Positions 25,619 through 33,982 of a stretch of DNA of 64,000 nucleotides are shown in pieces. Location of the stretch: contig NZ_BSRQ01000024.1 of the NCBI RefSeq assembly GCF_030268685.1, positions 1 to 64,000 of the forward strand, read 5' to 3'. Every line of letters starts with the position of its first letter. Positions within the stretch are counted from its first letter, which is position 1. The position numbers and the translations under genes are program-made. Origin of the DNA: Microtetraspora sp. NBRC 13810 (GTDB lineage Bacteria; Actinomycetota; Actinomycetes; Streptosporangiales; Streptosporangiaceae). The notes below the pieces were generated by a model. That model was not told where the DNA came from and made no database searches. It worked only from the letters and a program-made list of their open reading frames with translations.

Positions 25619-26758
25619 TCAACCGGCCGGGCGGACCGTCCCGGACACCTCGCCCAGGGCGATGACCGTGCCGTCGGGGCCGGGGGCGGTGGCCGAGATC
25701 GTCACCACGTCGCCGTCGTGCAGGAAGGCCCGGGTCTCGCCGCCGGGCAGCTTGACCGGTTCGGCGCCGTTCCAGCTCAGTTCCAGCATCGAGCCGCGCT
25801 GCCCGTGCTCCGGGCCGGAGACGGTCCCGCCGGCGAACAGGTCGCCGGTGCGCAGGGAGGCGCCGTTGACGGTCAGGTGCGCGAGCATCTGGTCCGGCGT
25901 CCAGTACATGCCGCGGAACGGCGGGCGGGAGACCGTCTCCCCGTTCAGCCGGATCTCCAGGGCGAGGTCGAGCCCCCACGGCGCCGTCCTGCGCAGGTAG
26001 GGCAGCGGTTCGGGACTCTGCTCCCGGCCGGGCACCCGGGCCGCGGAGAGCGCGTCCAGCGGCGTGACCCACGGCGAGACCGAGGTGGCGAACGACTTGC
26101 CCAGGAACGGCCCGAGCGGCACGGTCTCCCACGCCTGCACGTCCCTGGCGCTCCAGTCGTTGACCAGCGTGACCCCGAAGACGTGCTCCTCGAACGCCCC
26201 CGCCGGGCCGCCCATCGGGCTCGGCGCGCCCACCACGAAACCCACCTCGGCCTCGAAGTCCAGCCGCTCCGACGGCCCGAAGTCGTCCGCGCCCCGCTGG
26301 CCGTGCGGCCGGATGACCGGGGTACCGGACACCACCACCGTGCCGGCCCGGCCGTGGTAGCCGACGGGCAGCCGCCGCCAGTTGGGCGGCAGCGGCTCCT
26401 GGCCGGGCCGGAAGATCAGCCCGGCGTTCGTGGCGTGCTCCAGGGAGCAGTAGAAGTCCACGTAGTCGGCCACCTCGAACGGCAGGCACAGGCGCACCTC
26501 GCCGAGCGGCACCAGGTGCTCCCGTGCCGCGCCCGGTCCGGTGAGCAGCTCCTGGAGGCGCTCCCTGGTCTCCCGCCACGCCGTACGGCCCCGGGCCAGG
26601 AAGGGGTTGAGCGCGGGGGCGGCGAACACGTCGTCGGCGAGGGCGGCGGCGAGGTCGAGGACGTGCTCGCCGTACCGTACCCCCGCCCGCGGCGGTTCGC
26701 CCGGCCGGGCGTAGATCCCGTAGGGCAGGTGCTCGACGCCGTACCCGGGGGCCGTCAC
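25619..26758 (-). CDS. fahA: Fumarylacetoacetase
   Basis: Fumarylacetoacetate hydrolase of 379 aa, the last step of tyrosine/homogentisate catabolism (to fumarate and acetoacetate). Signatures: YVDFYCSLEHATNAG, WRRLPVGYHGRAGTVVVSG, LDFEAEVGFVVG, HVFGVTLVNDWSARDVQAWE with the metal-binding acidic residues, and LGPFLGKSFATSVSPWV. The N-terminal SH3-like domain is shorter than in eukaryotic enzymes, as in other actinobacteria. The GTG at 26758 overlaps the stop of the upstream unassigned gene by 4 bp, so the two are translationally coupled. With hmgA it defines a homogentisate operon. Confidence 0.92.
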   Translation of the reverse strand: MTAPGYGVEHLPYGIYARPGEPPRAGVRYGEHVLDLAAALADDVFAAPALNPFLARGRTAWRETRERLQELLTGPGAAREHLVPLGEVRLCLPFEVADYVDFYCSLEHATNAGLIFRPGQEPLPPNWRRLPVGYHGRAGTVVVSGTPVIRPHGQRGADDFGPSERLDFEAEVGFVVGAPSPMGGPAGAFEEHVFGVTLVNDWSARDVQAWETVPLGPFLGKSFATSVSPWVTPLDALSAARVPGREQSPEPLPYLRRTAPWGLDLALEIRLNGETVSRPPFRGMYWTPDQMLAHLTVNGASLRTGDLFAGGTVSGPEHGQRGSMLELSWNGAEPVKLPGGETRAFLHDGDVVTISATAPGPDGTVIALGEVSGTVRPAG

Positions 26759-27732
26759 GTGACGATCCTGGCGGGCGCACCGGTCAGGCCCAGCTCGGCC
26801 AGGTCGGCGAGCGGCGCCGTGGTGTTGCACGACCCGTAGCTGACCAGCAGCTCCCTGGCCCGCCGGGCGACGTCGCCGGGCACCGCGCGGAAGATCCGCA
26901 CCAGCTCCGCCGGATCGGTCGACTCCAGCACCGGCACCGGATCGCGGTCCTGCACGACGGCGCACACCGAGAGGACCAGGTTGAGGAAGCCGTGCCGGTA
27001 GACGCCGAAGCAGGCGTCGGGGTGGCGCACGGCGTGGTGCAGGCCGGCGGCGGCCTTGAACGGCACGCCGTTGCGCACGCAGTAGCGGACGAACGCGCCC
27101 AGTTCGCGGGTGCTCGGGAAGTCCTCCGCCCGCGTACCGCCGCACCGGATCTTGAGCCCGACGCCCTCGGCCAGCCTGACCGGCAGCATCTCGCTCTTGA
27201 CCTCGACGAACAGCCGCGCGGACGCGGGCGCCCAGGGCGCCAGCAGGCGGGCGCTGAGCGGCAGGAGGTCCCCGGCCGGCGTCGTTCCGGCCCGTTTGAG
27301 CTGCACGGGCACCGGCACCCCGGGCGTGCCCGGGTAAGGGGCCGCGAGCGTGGCGCCCGGCGGCGCGGCGGAGTCCTCCTCCCACGGGGAGACCCCCGTG
27401 GGGCCGGGCCGTCCGGGCGCGAACGTCTGCGGCGAGCCCGCCTGGCGGGTGGCGCGGGCCGGCAGCACCACGTCCACGTGGTCCACGTTGAGCCCCGCCA
27501 CGTCGGGCGGCTCGTCCATGTCCATCACCAGGCCGAGCCGCAGCGGCCCGGGATCGCGGCGGCGCAGGTCGTCGAGGCGGCTGGCCGGGCACAGCAGCCG
27601 GTGGGTGAGCACCGGGCTGCCGGCCGCGAGGTCGGCCACGTGCCGGGCGAGGGCGGTGCGCATCGGCAGCGCGGCGGGCGGGAAGAGCACGCCGTCGTCG
27701 ACGAGGCCGGTCAGGAGCTGGTTCGTCGTCAT
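26755..27732 (-). CDS. Unassigned protein in homogentisate operon
   Basis: Soluble protein of 325 aa that I do not recognise as an enzyme family. Visible features are an N-terminal helical part (RTALARHVADLAAG), a central VKSEMLPVRLAEGVGLKIRCGG segment, then FPSTRELGAFVRYCVRNGVP, KAAAGLHHAVRHPD and HGFLNLVLSV, and a Cys in LLVSYGSCNTT. A Pro/Gly-rich stretch lies between about 95 and 145. It stands between hmgA (111 bp upstream) and fahA (4-bp overlap), exactly where maleylacetoacetate isomerase would be expected. Whether it performs or supports that step is inference. There is no signal peptide or membrane segment. Confidence 0.75.
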   Translation of the reverse strand: MTTNQLLTGLVDDGVLFPPAALPMRTALARHVADLAAGSPVLTHRLLCPASRLDDLRRRDPGPLRLGLVMDMDEPPDVAGLNVDHVDVVLPARATRQAGSPQTFAPGRPGPTGVSPWEEDSAAPPGATLAAPYPGTPGVPVPVQLKRAGTTPAGDLLPLSARLLAPWAPASARLFVEVKSEMLPVRLAEGVGLKIRCGGTRAEDFPSTRELGAFVRYCVRNGVPFKAAAGLHHAVRHPDACFGVYRHGFLNLVLSVCAVVQDRDPVPVLESTDPAELVRIFRAVPGDVARRARELLVSYGSCNTTAPLADLAELGLTGAPARIVT

Positions 27733-27843
27733 CCGATCCTCCGGTCGGGCGTCAGGCCCGGCCCCCTCGCGGGCACCGGGCGATTCCGGGGGAGTTCGCG
27801 GGAGAACAGGGACGAGCCCTGGGCGTCGAAGGCGTTGGAGAGG

Positions 27844-29016
27844 TCATCTGACCCAGCTCCAGGCATAGGAGGTGTCCTCACAGGCGAGGGCGGCGCGGCC
27901 AAGGTCGAGCGGCCTGAAGGTGTCTATCATGACCGCCGTCTCGCTGGTCCGCGACATGCCGCGGCCGATCGCCTCGATGACCGCCTCGACCGCGCCGGGC
28001 TGGGGTCCGTGCGTGAACCCGGCGGGATGCAGCGAGATCGAGCCCACGTCGATGCCCGACCCCTGCCGCGCCGTGTAGTCGCCGCCCACGTAGAACATGA
28101 ACTCGTCGGAGTCCACGTTGTGGTGGTTGTAGGGGAGCGGCACCGCCTCGGGATGGAAGTCCAGCGGGCGCGGGCAGAACGAGCAGATCACGAAGCCGGG
28201 GCCCTCGAAGGTCTGGTGCACCGGGGGCGGCGCGTGGGTCCGCTTCACGATGGGCTCGAAGTCGGCGATGTTGAACGCGTAGGGATACAGGCAGCCGTCC
28301 CAGCCGACCACGTCGAACGGGTGGTTCTTGTAGACCAGCCTGGTCAGCCCGCCCCTGGTCCGCACCAGCACCGGCACGTCCGTGCCCGCCGCGGTCAGCG
28401 GCCGGTCCGGGGCGCGCAGGTCCCGCTCGCTGTAGGGGGCGTGCTCCAGGAACTGGCCGTACTGCGACAGGTAGCGTTTCGGCGGGCGGATGTGGCCCGC
28501 GGCCTCCACCACCAGCGCCGCCACCGGACCGCCCTGCGGGATCCAGCGGTGGATGGTCCCGGTCGGGACGACCACGTAGTCGCCCTCACCGGCCTCGATC
28601 ACGCCGTAGGTGGACTCGAACCGCGCCCGTCCCGAGGCGATGTAGAGGCATTCGTCGCCTTTGGAGTTCCGGTACAGCTCGCTGGGCGCGTCCGCCACGG
28701 CGTGCGACAGCCGTACGTCGGCGTTGCCCGCGAGCAGGTGGCGGCCAGTGACCAGGTCGCCGCCCGTGGGGAGCGCGCCGGTGCGGAAGTGGCGCGGGGT
28801 CAGCGGGTGGTTGGCGGCGAGGTCGGCGGAACCGTCCTGCGCCACGGGCTCGGCCTTGACGATCGCGGTGGGCGGATGGCGGTGATAGAGCAACGAGGAA
28901 TCGGACGAGAAACCCTCTTCCCCCATGAGCTCCTCGGCGTAAAGTCCTCCGTCGGGCCGCCGGAACTGGACGTGCCGTTTACGCGGCACCTCGCCGACGA
29001 CGCGGTAGTACGGCAT
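27844..29016 (-). CDS. hmgA: Homogentisate 1,2-dioxygenase
   Basis: Ring-cleaving iron dioxygenase of 390 aa in the cupin fold that converts homogentisate to maleylacetoacetate. The start reads PYYRVVGEVPRKRHVQFR, as in actinobacterial HmgA. Other signatures are GDYVVVPTGTIHRWIPQG, LPYNHHNVDSDEFMFYVGGD (metal-ligand Glu/His region) and ISLHPAGFTHGPQPGA (second ligand His). ATG 29016 fits the conserved N-terminus; a GTG at 29022 would add two residues. It is the first gene of the homogentisate operon with the unassigned gene and fahA. A flavin oxidase lies upstream on the same strand. Confidence 0.92.
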   Translation of the reverse strand: MPYYRVVGEVPRKRHVQFRRPDGGLYAEELMGEEGFSSDSSLLYHRHPPTAIVKAEPVAQDGSADLAANHPLTPRHFRTGALPTGGDLVTGRHLLAGNADVRLSHAVADAPSELYRNSKGDECLYIASGRARFESTYGVIEAGEGDYVVVPTGTIHRWIPQGGPVAALVVEAAGHIRPPKRYLSQYGQFLEHAPYSERDLRAPDRPLTAAGTDVPVLVRTRGGLTRLVYKNHPFDVVGWDGCLYPYAFNIADFEPIVKRTHAPPPVHQTFEGPGFVICSFCPRPLDFHPEAVPLPYNHHNVDSDEFMFYVGGDYTARQGSGIDVGSISLHPAGFTHGPQPGAVEAVIEAIGRGMSRTSETAVMIDTFRPLDLGRAALACEDTSYAWSWVR

Positions 29017-29137
29017 CGCCACGCCCCATTTCTTCCGCTTCTTTCTAAGATTTCACGATAAACCTCCGGTGCGGTCATGGCAGGGTCCAATTTCGTTCTC
29101 GTCTTGTCGCGGACGCCGCCCGGCCCGGCGCCGGAAA

Positions 29138-30289
29138 CTAGGCGGCCGGATCGGTCAGGCGGCTGGTGGTGCGCAGGTCGTGCCCCGCCGCCCGGCCGCC
29201 GGCGGGCAGCCCGAAGCGCGGCTCCGGACCGTACGCGCCGTCGAGCAGCCCGGCGACGTACCCGGCGAGCGCCGGCGCGTGCTTGAAGCCGTGCCCGGAG
29301 TCGCCGCCGAGCACCCAGACGCCCTCGGCCGCCTCGGTGATGATCCATTCGGCGTCCGGCGTGCTTCCGTACTGGCACACCTGGGAGAACAGCAGCGGAG
29401 CCTGTTCCAGTGCGGGGAACCTGCGCCGCAGGTAGGCGCGGGCCGTCTCCTCGCTGCGCGGCGAGATCCGCCGGTCCCCGGTCTCCGGCTCGTACGGCTC
29501 GCCCTCCTCGTCGGAGGTCACCTTCATGCCGACGCCGTCCACGTCACCGTGCCCGTAGGTGGAACCGTCGTAGTCGAGCCAGGCGGGCAGCGGCGGGGTG
29601 CGCCACTCGGGCGGCACGGCGAAGTGCAGGGTGTCCTGCTTGGTCACCGCCAGCCCGGCCGCCGCCGCCACCTGCGGGAACACCGAGGGCAGCCACGCGC
29701 CGCACGCCCACACCACCCGGTCGGCCCGCAGCACCTCCCCGGCCACCAGGACCCCGGGCCGGCCGTCCCCCTCGTACGGCCGGGCGCGGCCGGACACGAG
29801 ACGGACGCCGGCGTCCACCGCGAGCCGCGCGGACACCTGGACGGACCTGCGGGCGCGCAGCACGCCGGCCCGCGGCTCCCACAGGACGAAGGACAGGTCG
29901 CCGGTGCTCAGGCCGGGGAAGACGCGGGCGGCCCGGTCCGGCTCCCACAGCTCGTGCGGGATGCCGAGCTTCGCCAGGGTGTCCGCGCTGCGCCGCTCCC
30001 AGCCGTCCGCCCGCCGGGCGAACCACGCCATCCCGGCCTCGATGTACAGCTCCTCGCCGGCGCGCTCGCCGAGCGCCCGCCAGGCGTCCCTGGCCTGGCC
30101 GGCCATCCGGGCGTACCACTCGTCCGCGCCGTGCGCGCACCGGAGCAGCCGGGTCTCCCCGGCGCTGGCCTGCCGTACGTGGCCGGGCTGGTGGCGCTCC
30201 ACCAGGGTCACCCGCCAGCCGGTGTCGGCCAGCCGGAGAGCCAGCGACGTTCCCCAGATTCCCGCCCCCACCACGATGGCCGATTTCAT
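29138..30289 (-). CDS. FAD-dependent oxidoreductase (sarcosine oxidase/MSOX-like)
   Basis: DAO-family flavoenzyme of 383 aa. The Rossmann motif is AIVVGAGIWGTSLALRLADTG with an acidic end in LVERHQPGH, followed by SAGETRLLRCAHG, which matches the MSOX/N-methyltryptophan oxidase pattern. The C-terminal FAD contact is VWVLGGDSGHGFKHAPALAG. Members oxidise secondary or tertiary amines, producing H2O2. The substrate cannot be fixed from sequence. It precedes hmgA by 121 bp on the same strand, so participation in amino-acid catabolism is plausible. It is divergent from the exported protein at 30447. Confidence 0.85.
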   Translation of the reverse strand: MKSAIVVGAGIWGTSLALRLADTGWRVTLVERHQPGHVRQASAGETRLLRCAHGADEWYARMAGQARDAWRALGERAGEELYIEAGMAWFARRADGWERRSADTLAKLGIPHELWEPDRAARVFPGLSTGDLSFVLWEPRAGVLRARRSVQVSARLAVDAGVRLVSGRARPYEGDGRPGVLVAGEVLRADRVVWACGAWLPSVFPQVAAAAGLAVTKQDTLHFAVPPEWRTPPLPAWLDYDGSTYGHGDVDGVGMKVTSDEEGEPYEPETGDRRISPRSEETARAYLRRRFPALEQAPLLFSQVCQYGSTPDAEWIITEAAEGVWVLGGDSGHGFKHAPALAGYVAGLLDGAYGPEPRFGLPAGGRAAGHDLRTTSRLTDPAA

Positions 30290-30446
30290 GTTGAGACACG
30301 CCCCCTTGGTGCGCCGGACGCCAGTCCTTAACCGTTCCCTACTGTCCCTTTTCCCCTCATGTACCTGGTTTCGCACCTGGAAGATCGATAGAGTGCGATC
30401 ATCTGCTGACATATCGGGTTAACTTGCGCCCCGGGAGCTTGTAGAC

Positions 30447-31754
30447 ATGCGTTGGAACCTCCGCAGGACGCTGGCCATCGGGGCGGCGCTCACCATCCTC
30501 GGCATCGGACTGCCGGTCGCGACGGCCTACTCGCAGGACGATCCGCGTAACTGCAACGACCTCAACGACCCGGCGTTCGTCGTCTGCACCTGGCTCGCCA
30601 CGCCGGAGGAGGCGCGGGACATCGCGCTGTTCTGGCTGAGCAACGACGGCGAGAAGCTCAAGGAAGCCGAGTCGCTGCCCACGGTCACCGTCGACTGTAA
30701 GGCCCCCGGCAACGTCTGCCCCGATCTGGACGGCGACAGCGAGCCGCGCGGCGAGAGCGAAGGGCTGCCCGGGGACTACCAGGAGCCCGGCGAGAACGAA
30801 GGGCCCGAGTGCGAGGCCGGCACCACCTGCTCCCTGCCGGGCGGGGTCGCCGTCACCCCGGCCGAGGTGCGGTCCGCGGCGCAGACCCCCAGCGGCAGGG
30901 CGGTGACCGCCGCCAAGGACGCCGGCCTGCGGACCTGGGTGGACACCGAGCTGTCCGACGACTGGAAGGCCGGCCCCCAGCAGTTCACCGCCGCCGTCAA
31001 GCGGGTCGCCGCCGTCGCCGCGCAGCCCGGCGTGATCGGCATCCGGTTCACCTCGCAGCTCGGCTACAACAGCACCGCCTTCACCACCACCCAGGAGATC
31101 GACAAGTTCGTCTCCGAGGCCACCACCGCCCTGCGCGCGGCGGTCCCCGGCAAGAAGCTCGCCCTGCACACGCTGGTCCCCGAGCTCGGCTGCGGCACCA
31201 ACGACGCCTGCAAGGCCGAGATGGCCAAGAAGTACCCGCTGCTCAGCCCCGACCAGGTGCAGTCCTACGCCACCTCCGGCGCGATCGACCAGCTCTCCCT
31301 GGACAGCGGCCTCGCCCGTACCGAGTACGCCGCCTGGAAGATCACCCCCGAGCAGGCCCTGCGCAACCAGTGGATCGAGGTCCGCGCCCGCGCCTGGGAC
31401 GCCTACGCGCAGATCGCCGCCGAGGACGCCGGCTTCACCGGCCCCGAGCACTCGCTCTTCACCACCGCGCAGGCCACCGACGCCATCGCCGACCGCATCT
31501 CGCAGACCCTGATGGACGACGGCGCGGAAACGGTCACCCTGTGGAGCCGCTGGCAGGACGCCCAGGGCAAGGTCTACCGCATCCTCGGGGACAAGAACGC
31601 GAACAACCCCACCTGGGACCAGCTCTCCCAGCTCGACGCCGTCAAGCTGCGGCTGGCCACCATCTACAACCCGGCCACCCCGGATGTCGACGCCGCCGCC
31701 GACCTCAAGAAGCTCTCCGAGGTCTTCTCACAGGTTTACCTGATCACGGCCTGA
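30447..31754 (+). CDS. Exported protein of unknown function
   Basis: Exported protein of 435 aa. A signal peptide (LRRTLAIGAALTILGIGLPV, cleavage near TAYS-Q) is followed by a Cys-containing N-terminal part (NCNDLNDPAFVVC, VDCKAPGNVC, CEAGTTC) with an acidic linker and a large globular domain from about residue 140. That domain has alternating strand-helix text (GIRFTSQLGYNS, KLALHTLVPELGCG, IDQLSLDSGLA, AETVTLWSRWQD), which looks like an alpha/beta barrel. I do not recognise the family. Position after a divergent promoter region and a strong hairpin downstream suggests a single-gene unit. Confidence 0.72.
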   Translation: MRWNLRRTLAIGAALTILGIGLPVATAYSQDDPRNCNDLNDPAFVVCTWLATPEEARDIALFWLSNDGEKLKEAESLPTVTVDCKAPGNVCPDLDGDSEPRGESEGLPGDYQEPGENEGPECEAGTTCSLPGGVAVTPAEVRSAAQTPSGRAVTAAKDAGLRTWVDTELSDDWKAGPQQFTAAVKRVAAVAAQPGVIGIRFTSQLGYNSTAFTTTQEIDKFVSEATTALRAAVPGKKLALHTLVPELGCGTNDACKAEMAKKYPLLSPDQVQSYATSGAIDQLSLDSGLARTEYAAWKITPEQALRNQWIEVRARAWDAYAQIAAEDAGFTGPEHSLFTTAQATDAIADRISQTLMDDGAETVTLWSRWQDAQGKVYRILGDKNANNPTWDQLSQLDAVKLRLATIYNPATPDVDAAADLKKLSEVFSQVYLITA

Positions 31755-31771
31755 CCGCCCTCGCGGGCGAT

Positions 31772-31825
31772 GACGTGCACGTTCTCCGGCGGAATCCGGC
31801 GAAGGGCGTGCACGTCGCCATTTTT
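31772..31825 (+). terminator. Long hairpin terminator
   Basis: Perfect 10-bp arms GACGTGCACG (31772-31781) and CGTGCACGTC (31807-31816) enclose a 25-nt loop that itself has CCGG arms. GCCA and five Ts follow. It ends the transcript of the exported protein gene. Confidence 0.7.
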
Positions 31826-31931
31826 GGTGAAAAGCCTCTAATCCTGGTTTCAGGGTCGGCTCACGGGCGGGCGGAATTCTTCGTGTGTGGCCGGGTGACG
31901 GGCTCGGGCCGGAGCTGACGGAGGTACTGAG

Positions 31932-32501
31932 ATGAACAGGATCAAGCTGACCTTGGCGGGGGCCGTCATCGGGACCGTGTTCGGTGGGCTGGTCGTCGCG
32001 ACGCCGGCGTTCGCGGACGAGCGGGTGTGCCGGGGGACGATCCGGGCCGTCACGGTGGACGACGTGCGGGTGCCGCAGGGGGCGAGTTGCACGCTCGCCG
32101 GGACCCGGGTGAAGGGGAACATCAAGATCGCGCGGAACGCCACCCTGGTCGCCCGGAAGGTGAACGTGGACGGCAACGTGCAGGGCGAGGGAGCGCGCGC
32201 GGTGTCGGTGGTCGGCGGGGCCGTGGTGAAGGGGAGCGTGCAGGTGAAGCAGGGAGGCGCGGCCACGGTCACCTCGTCGCGGATCAACGGTGACATCCAG
32301 CTCGACGCCAACCGCCGCTACCTGCGGGTCAACTCCAACCGGGTCGGCGGCAACATCCAGATCGTCGGCAACCGCGCGGGCGCCCAGATCCACCGCAACG
32401 CGGTCAAGGGCAACCTCCAGTGCAAGGAGAACCGCCCCGGCGTGACCGGCAGCCGCAACGCGGTCGGCGGCAACAAGGAAGACCAGTGCCGCCGCTTCTG
32501 A
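31932..32501 (+). CDS. Exported beta-helix-like repeat protein
   Basis: Exported protein of 189 aa. A signal peptide (LTLAGAVIGTVFGGLVVATPAFA-D) is followed by a Cys-flanked module and a ladder of short repeats with small hydrophobic residues at regular spacing: GTRVKGNIKIARNATL, VNVDGNVQGEG, AVVKGSVQVKQGG, SRINGDIQLDAN, NRVGGNIQIVGN, NAVKGNLQCKEN. The repeated G-(N/D/S)-(I/V)-(K/Q) pattern suggests a right-handed beta-helix like bactofilin or polymer-binding surface proteins. Short relatives are common in actinomycetes but uncharacterised. GAGGTACTGAG lies just before the ATG. Confidence 0.72.
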   Translation: MNRIKLTLAGAVIGTVFGGLVVATPAFADERVCRGTIRAVTVDDVRVPQGASCTLAGTRVKGNIKIARNATLVARKVNVDGNVQGEGARAVSVVGGAVVKGSVQVKQGGAATVTSSRINGDIQLDANRRYLRVNSNRVGGNIQIVGNRAGAQIHRNAVKGNLQCKENRPGVTGSRNAVGGNKEDQCRRF

Positions 32502-32536
32502 CCCTCGTCGGCGGCCTGCGCGCCGCGATGTAGATC

Positions 32537-32580
32537 CCTCGGCGGGGGCACATCCTGGGGGAAGTGTGCCCCTGCCGAGG
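32537..32580. terminator. 16-bp hairpin between convergent genes
   Basis: Arms CCTCGGCGGGGGCACA (32537-32552) and TGTGCCCCTGCCGAGG (32565-32580) pair with a single G-T wobble around a 12-nt loop. It lies between the stop of the beta-helix protein gene (+) and the end of the broken gene at 32594 (-). It lacks a T-tract, so it may be a bidirectional, T-less actinobacterial terminator. Confidence 0.55.
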
Positions 32581-32593
32581 AGCTCGGAGGACG

Positions 32594-32869
32594 TCAGACA
32601 GAGATGCCACGCCGCGCGGAGACGACGCCCTGCTGCTCGGCGACGGCCGATACGAGCGCGTGCGGGTGGTCCCGGCGGATTTGTGCGTGGATCCCCGACT
32701 CCTTCTCCTTCTCGGTGGGCGGGTCCACCTTGATGGCCCACCAGCCGCCGTTGAAGACTCAGAAGCCGCCGTCGATGTTGCGGTCGAAACGGTCCAAGAT
32801 CGATTGGACTTCCAGTCGAGGGCATTGCCAGACGCCGATCCATTGCGCAGCGCGACCGGCGCGCTCCAC
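32594..32869 (-). pseudogene. Small gene interrupted by in-frame TGA
   Basis: One frame directly after the methyltransferase stop (GTG at 32867-32869) reads AAQWIGVWQCPRLEVQSILD, then RFDRNIDGGF, then TGA at 32759-32761, and continues in the same frame with VFNGGWWAIKVDPPTEKEKE and HAQIRRDHPHALVSAVAEQQ to a stop at 32594. The text on both sides is protein-like and would be continuous if the TGA were TGG (Trp). The simplest reading is a nonsense mutation in an about 91-residue gene of the methyltransferase operon. Alternatives are a 36-aa peptide or two overlapping small genes. The family is not recognised. Confidence 0.5.
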
Positions 32870-33982
32870 CTACTTGATTGCGTTGTCCGGAGAGTCGAGC
32901 CAGACGTATTGCCCTTCAGGCGTGACCGTCATCCCGAACCGTTCTTTGGGGGGCGCACCCCAGGAGACCCACCGCAGATAGGCGGCCTCCACCTCGTCCC
33001 ACAGATTGCGCGGCCCCCGCTGCAGGACTGCCACGCCCTTGTAATCGGGTGCGTAGTGCACCTGAGCGTCAGACTCCTCCGACCACACAGACAGGTGGAA
33101 TTCGCCGCCCTCCTGGTCCCCATGTGTACCGGACACATCTGGCAGCAGTCCCGCCACGGCGATATCCGCACCGGTAGAGGAACGCACCACCCGGCGCGGA
33201 TCGAGGTAAGTAGACGATCTCCGGTAATCGCCCTCAAGCTGGGGAGGATCCCACCGCTGCGACCGTAGCAGCATGAAGCCGACGCCCCCGTGGAACCTCC
33301 CTACCGCCGTACCATCTCCGACCACGGTGAACATGGTGAGGTAGCCGCCTTCCCAGCGAGGCGTCCAGGGGATCACGATCACTCCACCGGGACGAGCTTG
33401 ACTCACCCACGAGTAGGGCACCTCACAGACACCACAGGTGACGTGTACCCGGTCGTATGGTGCGCCATCGGCCCAACCCAGGGTCCCGTCCCCATGAATC
33501 AGCCGGGGCACGTGTCCGGACCTTTTCAGGTTCTCCGCAGCCAAGGTGGACACGGCCTGATCGATTTCGATACTGGTCACGTTCTCGTCCCCGAGACGAT
33601 GCGCCAGTAAGCCCGCCGTCCAGCCCGTGCCCGTGCCGATCTCCAGGACCTCGTCGCCGTCGTAGGGATCGAGCAATTCCAAGGTCGCCGCTACGACATC
33701 CGGTGCGGACGACGAAGAGGTGTAGTCGCCTTTCCCCTCCGCTATCTCGGTCGCGCCGTCGTCTAGCTGCGTGATAATCGCCGCGTTGGAATAAACGGCG
33801 TCCATCCATGCCTCGGCATCGGCACTCCGGTCAATGAGATAGCCGGGGCCGTCATCAGAATCGCACCACGCCCTGTCAGGAATGAACAGGTGACGGGGCA
33901 CGGCGTGAAACACATCCCGCCACCTGTCATCCAGGCCCGTCAGTCGCTCAGCGAGAGCGGAGATGAGCCGATCGACGCTCAC
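32870..33982 (-). CDS. Isoaspartyl-methyltransferase-like SAM enzyme
   Basis: SAM-dependent methyltransferase of 370 aa, longer than housekeeping PIMT (about 210). The N-terminal half is PIMT-like: FHAVPRHLFIPDRAW, YTSSSSAPDVVAATLELL, motif I EVLEIGTGTGWTAGLLAHRL, then SIEIDQAVSTLAAENL and GDGTLGWADGAPYDRVHVTC. A 150-residue C-terminal extension follows (TYLDPRRVVRS, HLSVWSEESDAQVHYAPDYK). PIMT homologues with such extensions act in RiPP pathways to make aspartimides. The GTG start overlaps the stop of a 38-aa charged peptide gene by 4 bp. Its codon use is less GC-rich than that of its neighbours, suggesting acquisition by transfer. The substrate is inferred, not shown. Confidence 0.82.
   Translation of the reverse strand: MSVDRLISALAERLTGLDDRWRDVFHAVPRHLFIPDRAWCDSDDGPGYLIDRSADAEAWMDAVYSNAAIITQLDDGATEIAEGKGDYTSSSSAPDVVAATLELLDPYDGDEVLEIGTGTGWTAGLLAHRLGDENVTSIEIDQAVSTLAAENLKRSGHVPRLIHGDGTLGWADGAPYDRVHVTCGVCEVPYSWVSQARPGGVIVIPWTPRWEGGYLTMFTVVGDGTAVGRFHGGVGFMLLRSQRWDPPQLEGDYRRSSTYLDPRRVVRSSTGADIAVAGLLPDVSGTHGDQEGGEFHLSVWSEESDAQVHYAPDYKGVAVLQRGPRNLWDEVEAAYLRWVSWGAPPKERFGMTVTPEGQYVWLDSPDNAIK

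Noticed and set aside
32759-32761. Selenocysteine codon in the small gene after the methyltransferase
   Set aside because: No SECIS-like stem directly follows, the surrounding text has no redox motif and Trp (TGG) fits the context better; a nonsense mutation is simpler.
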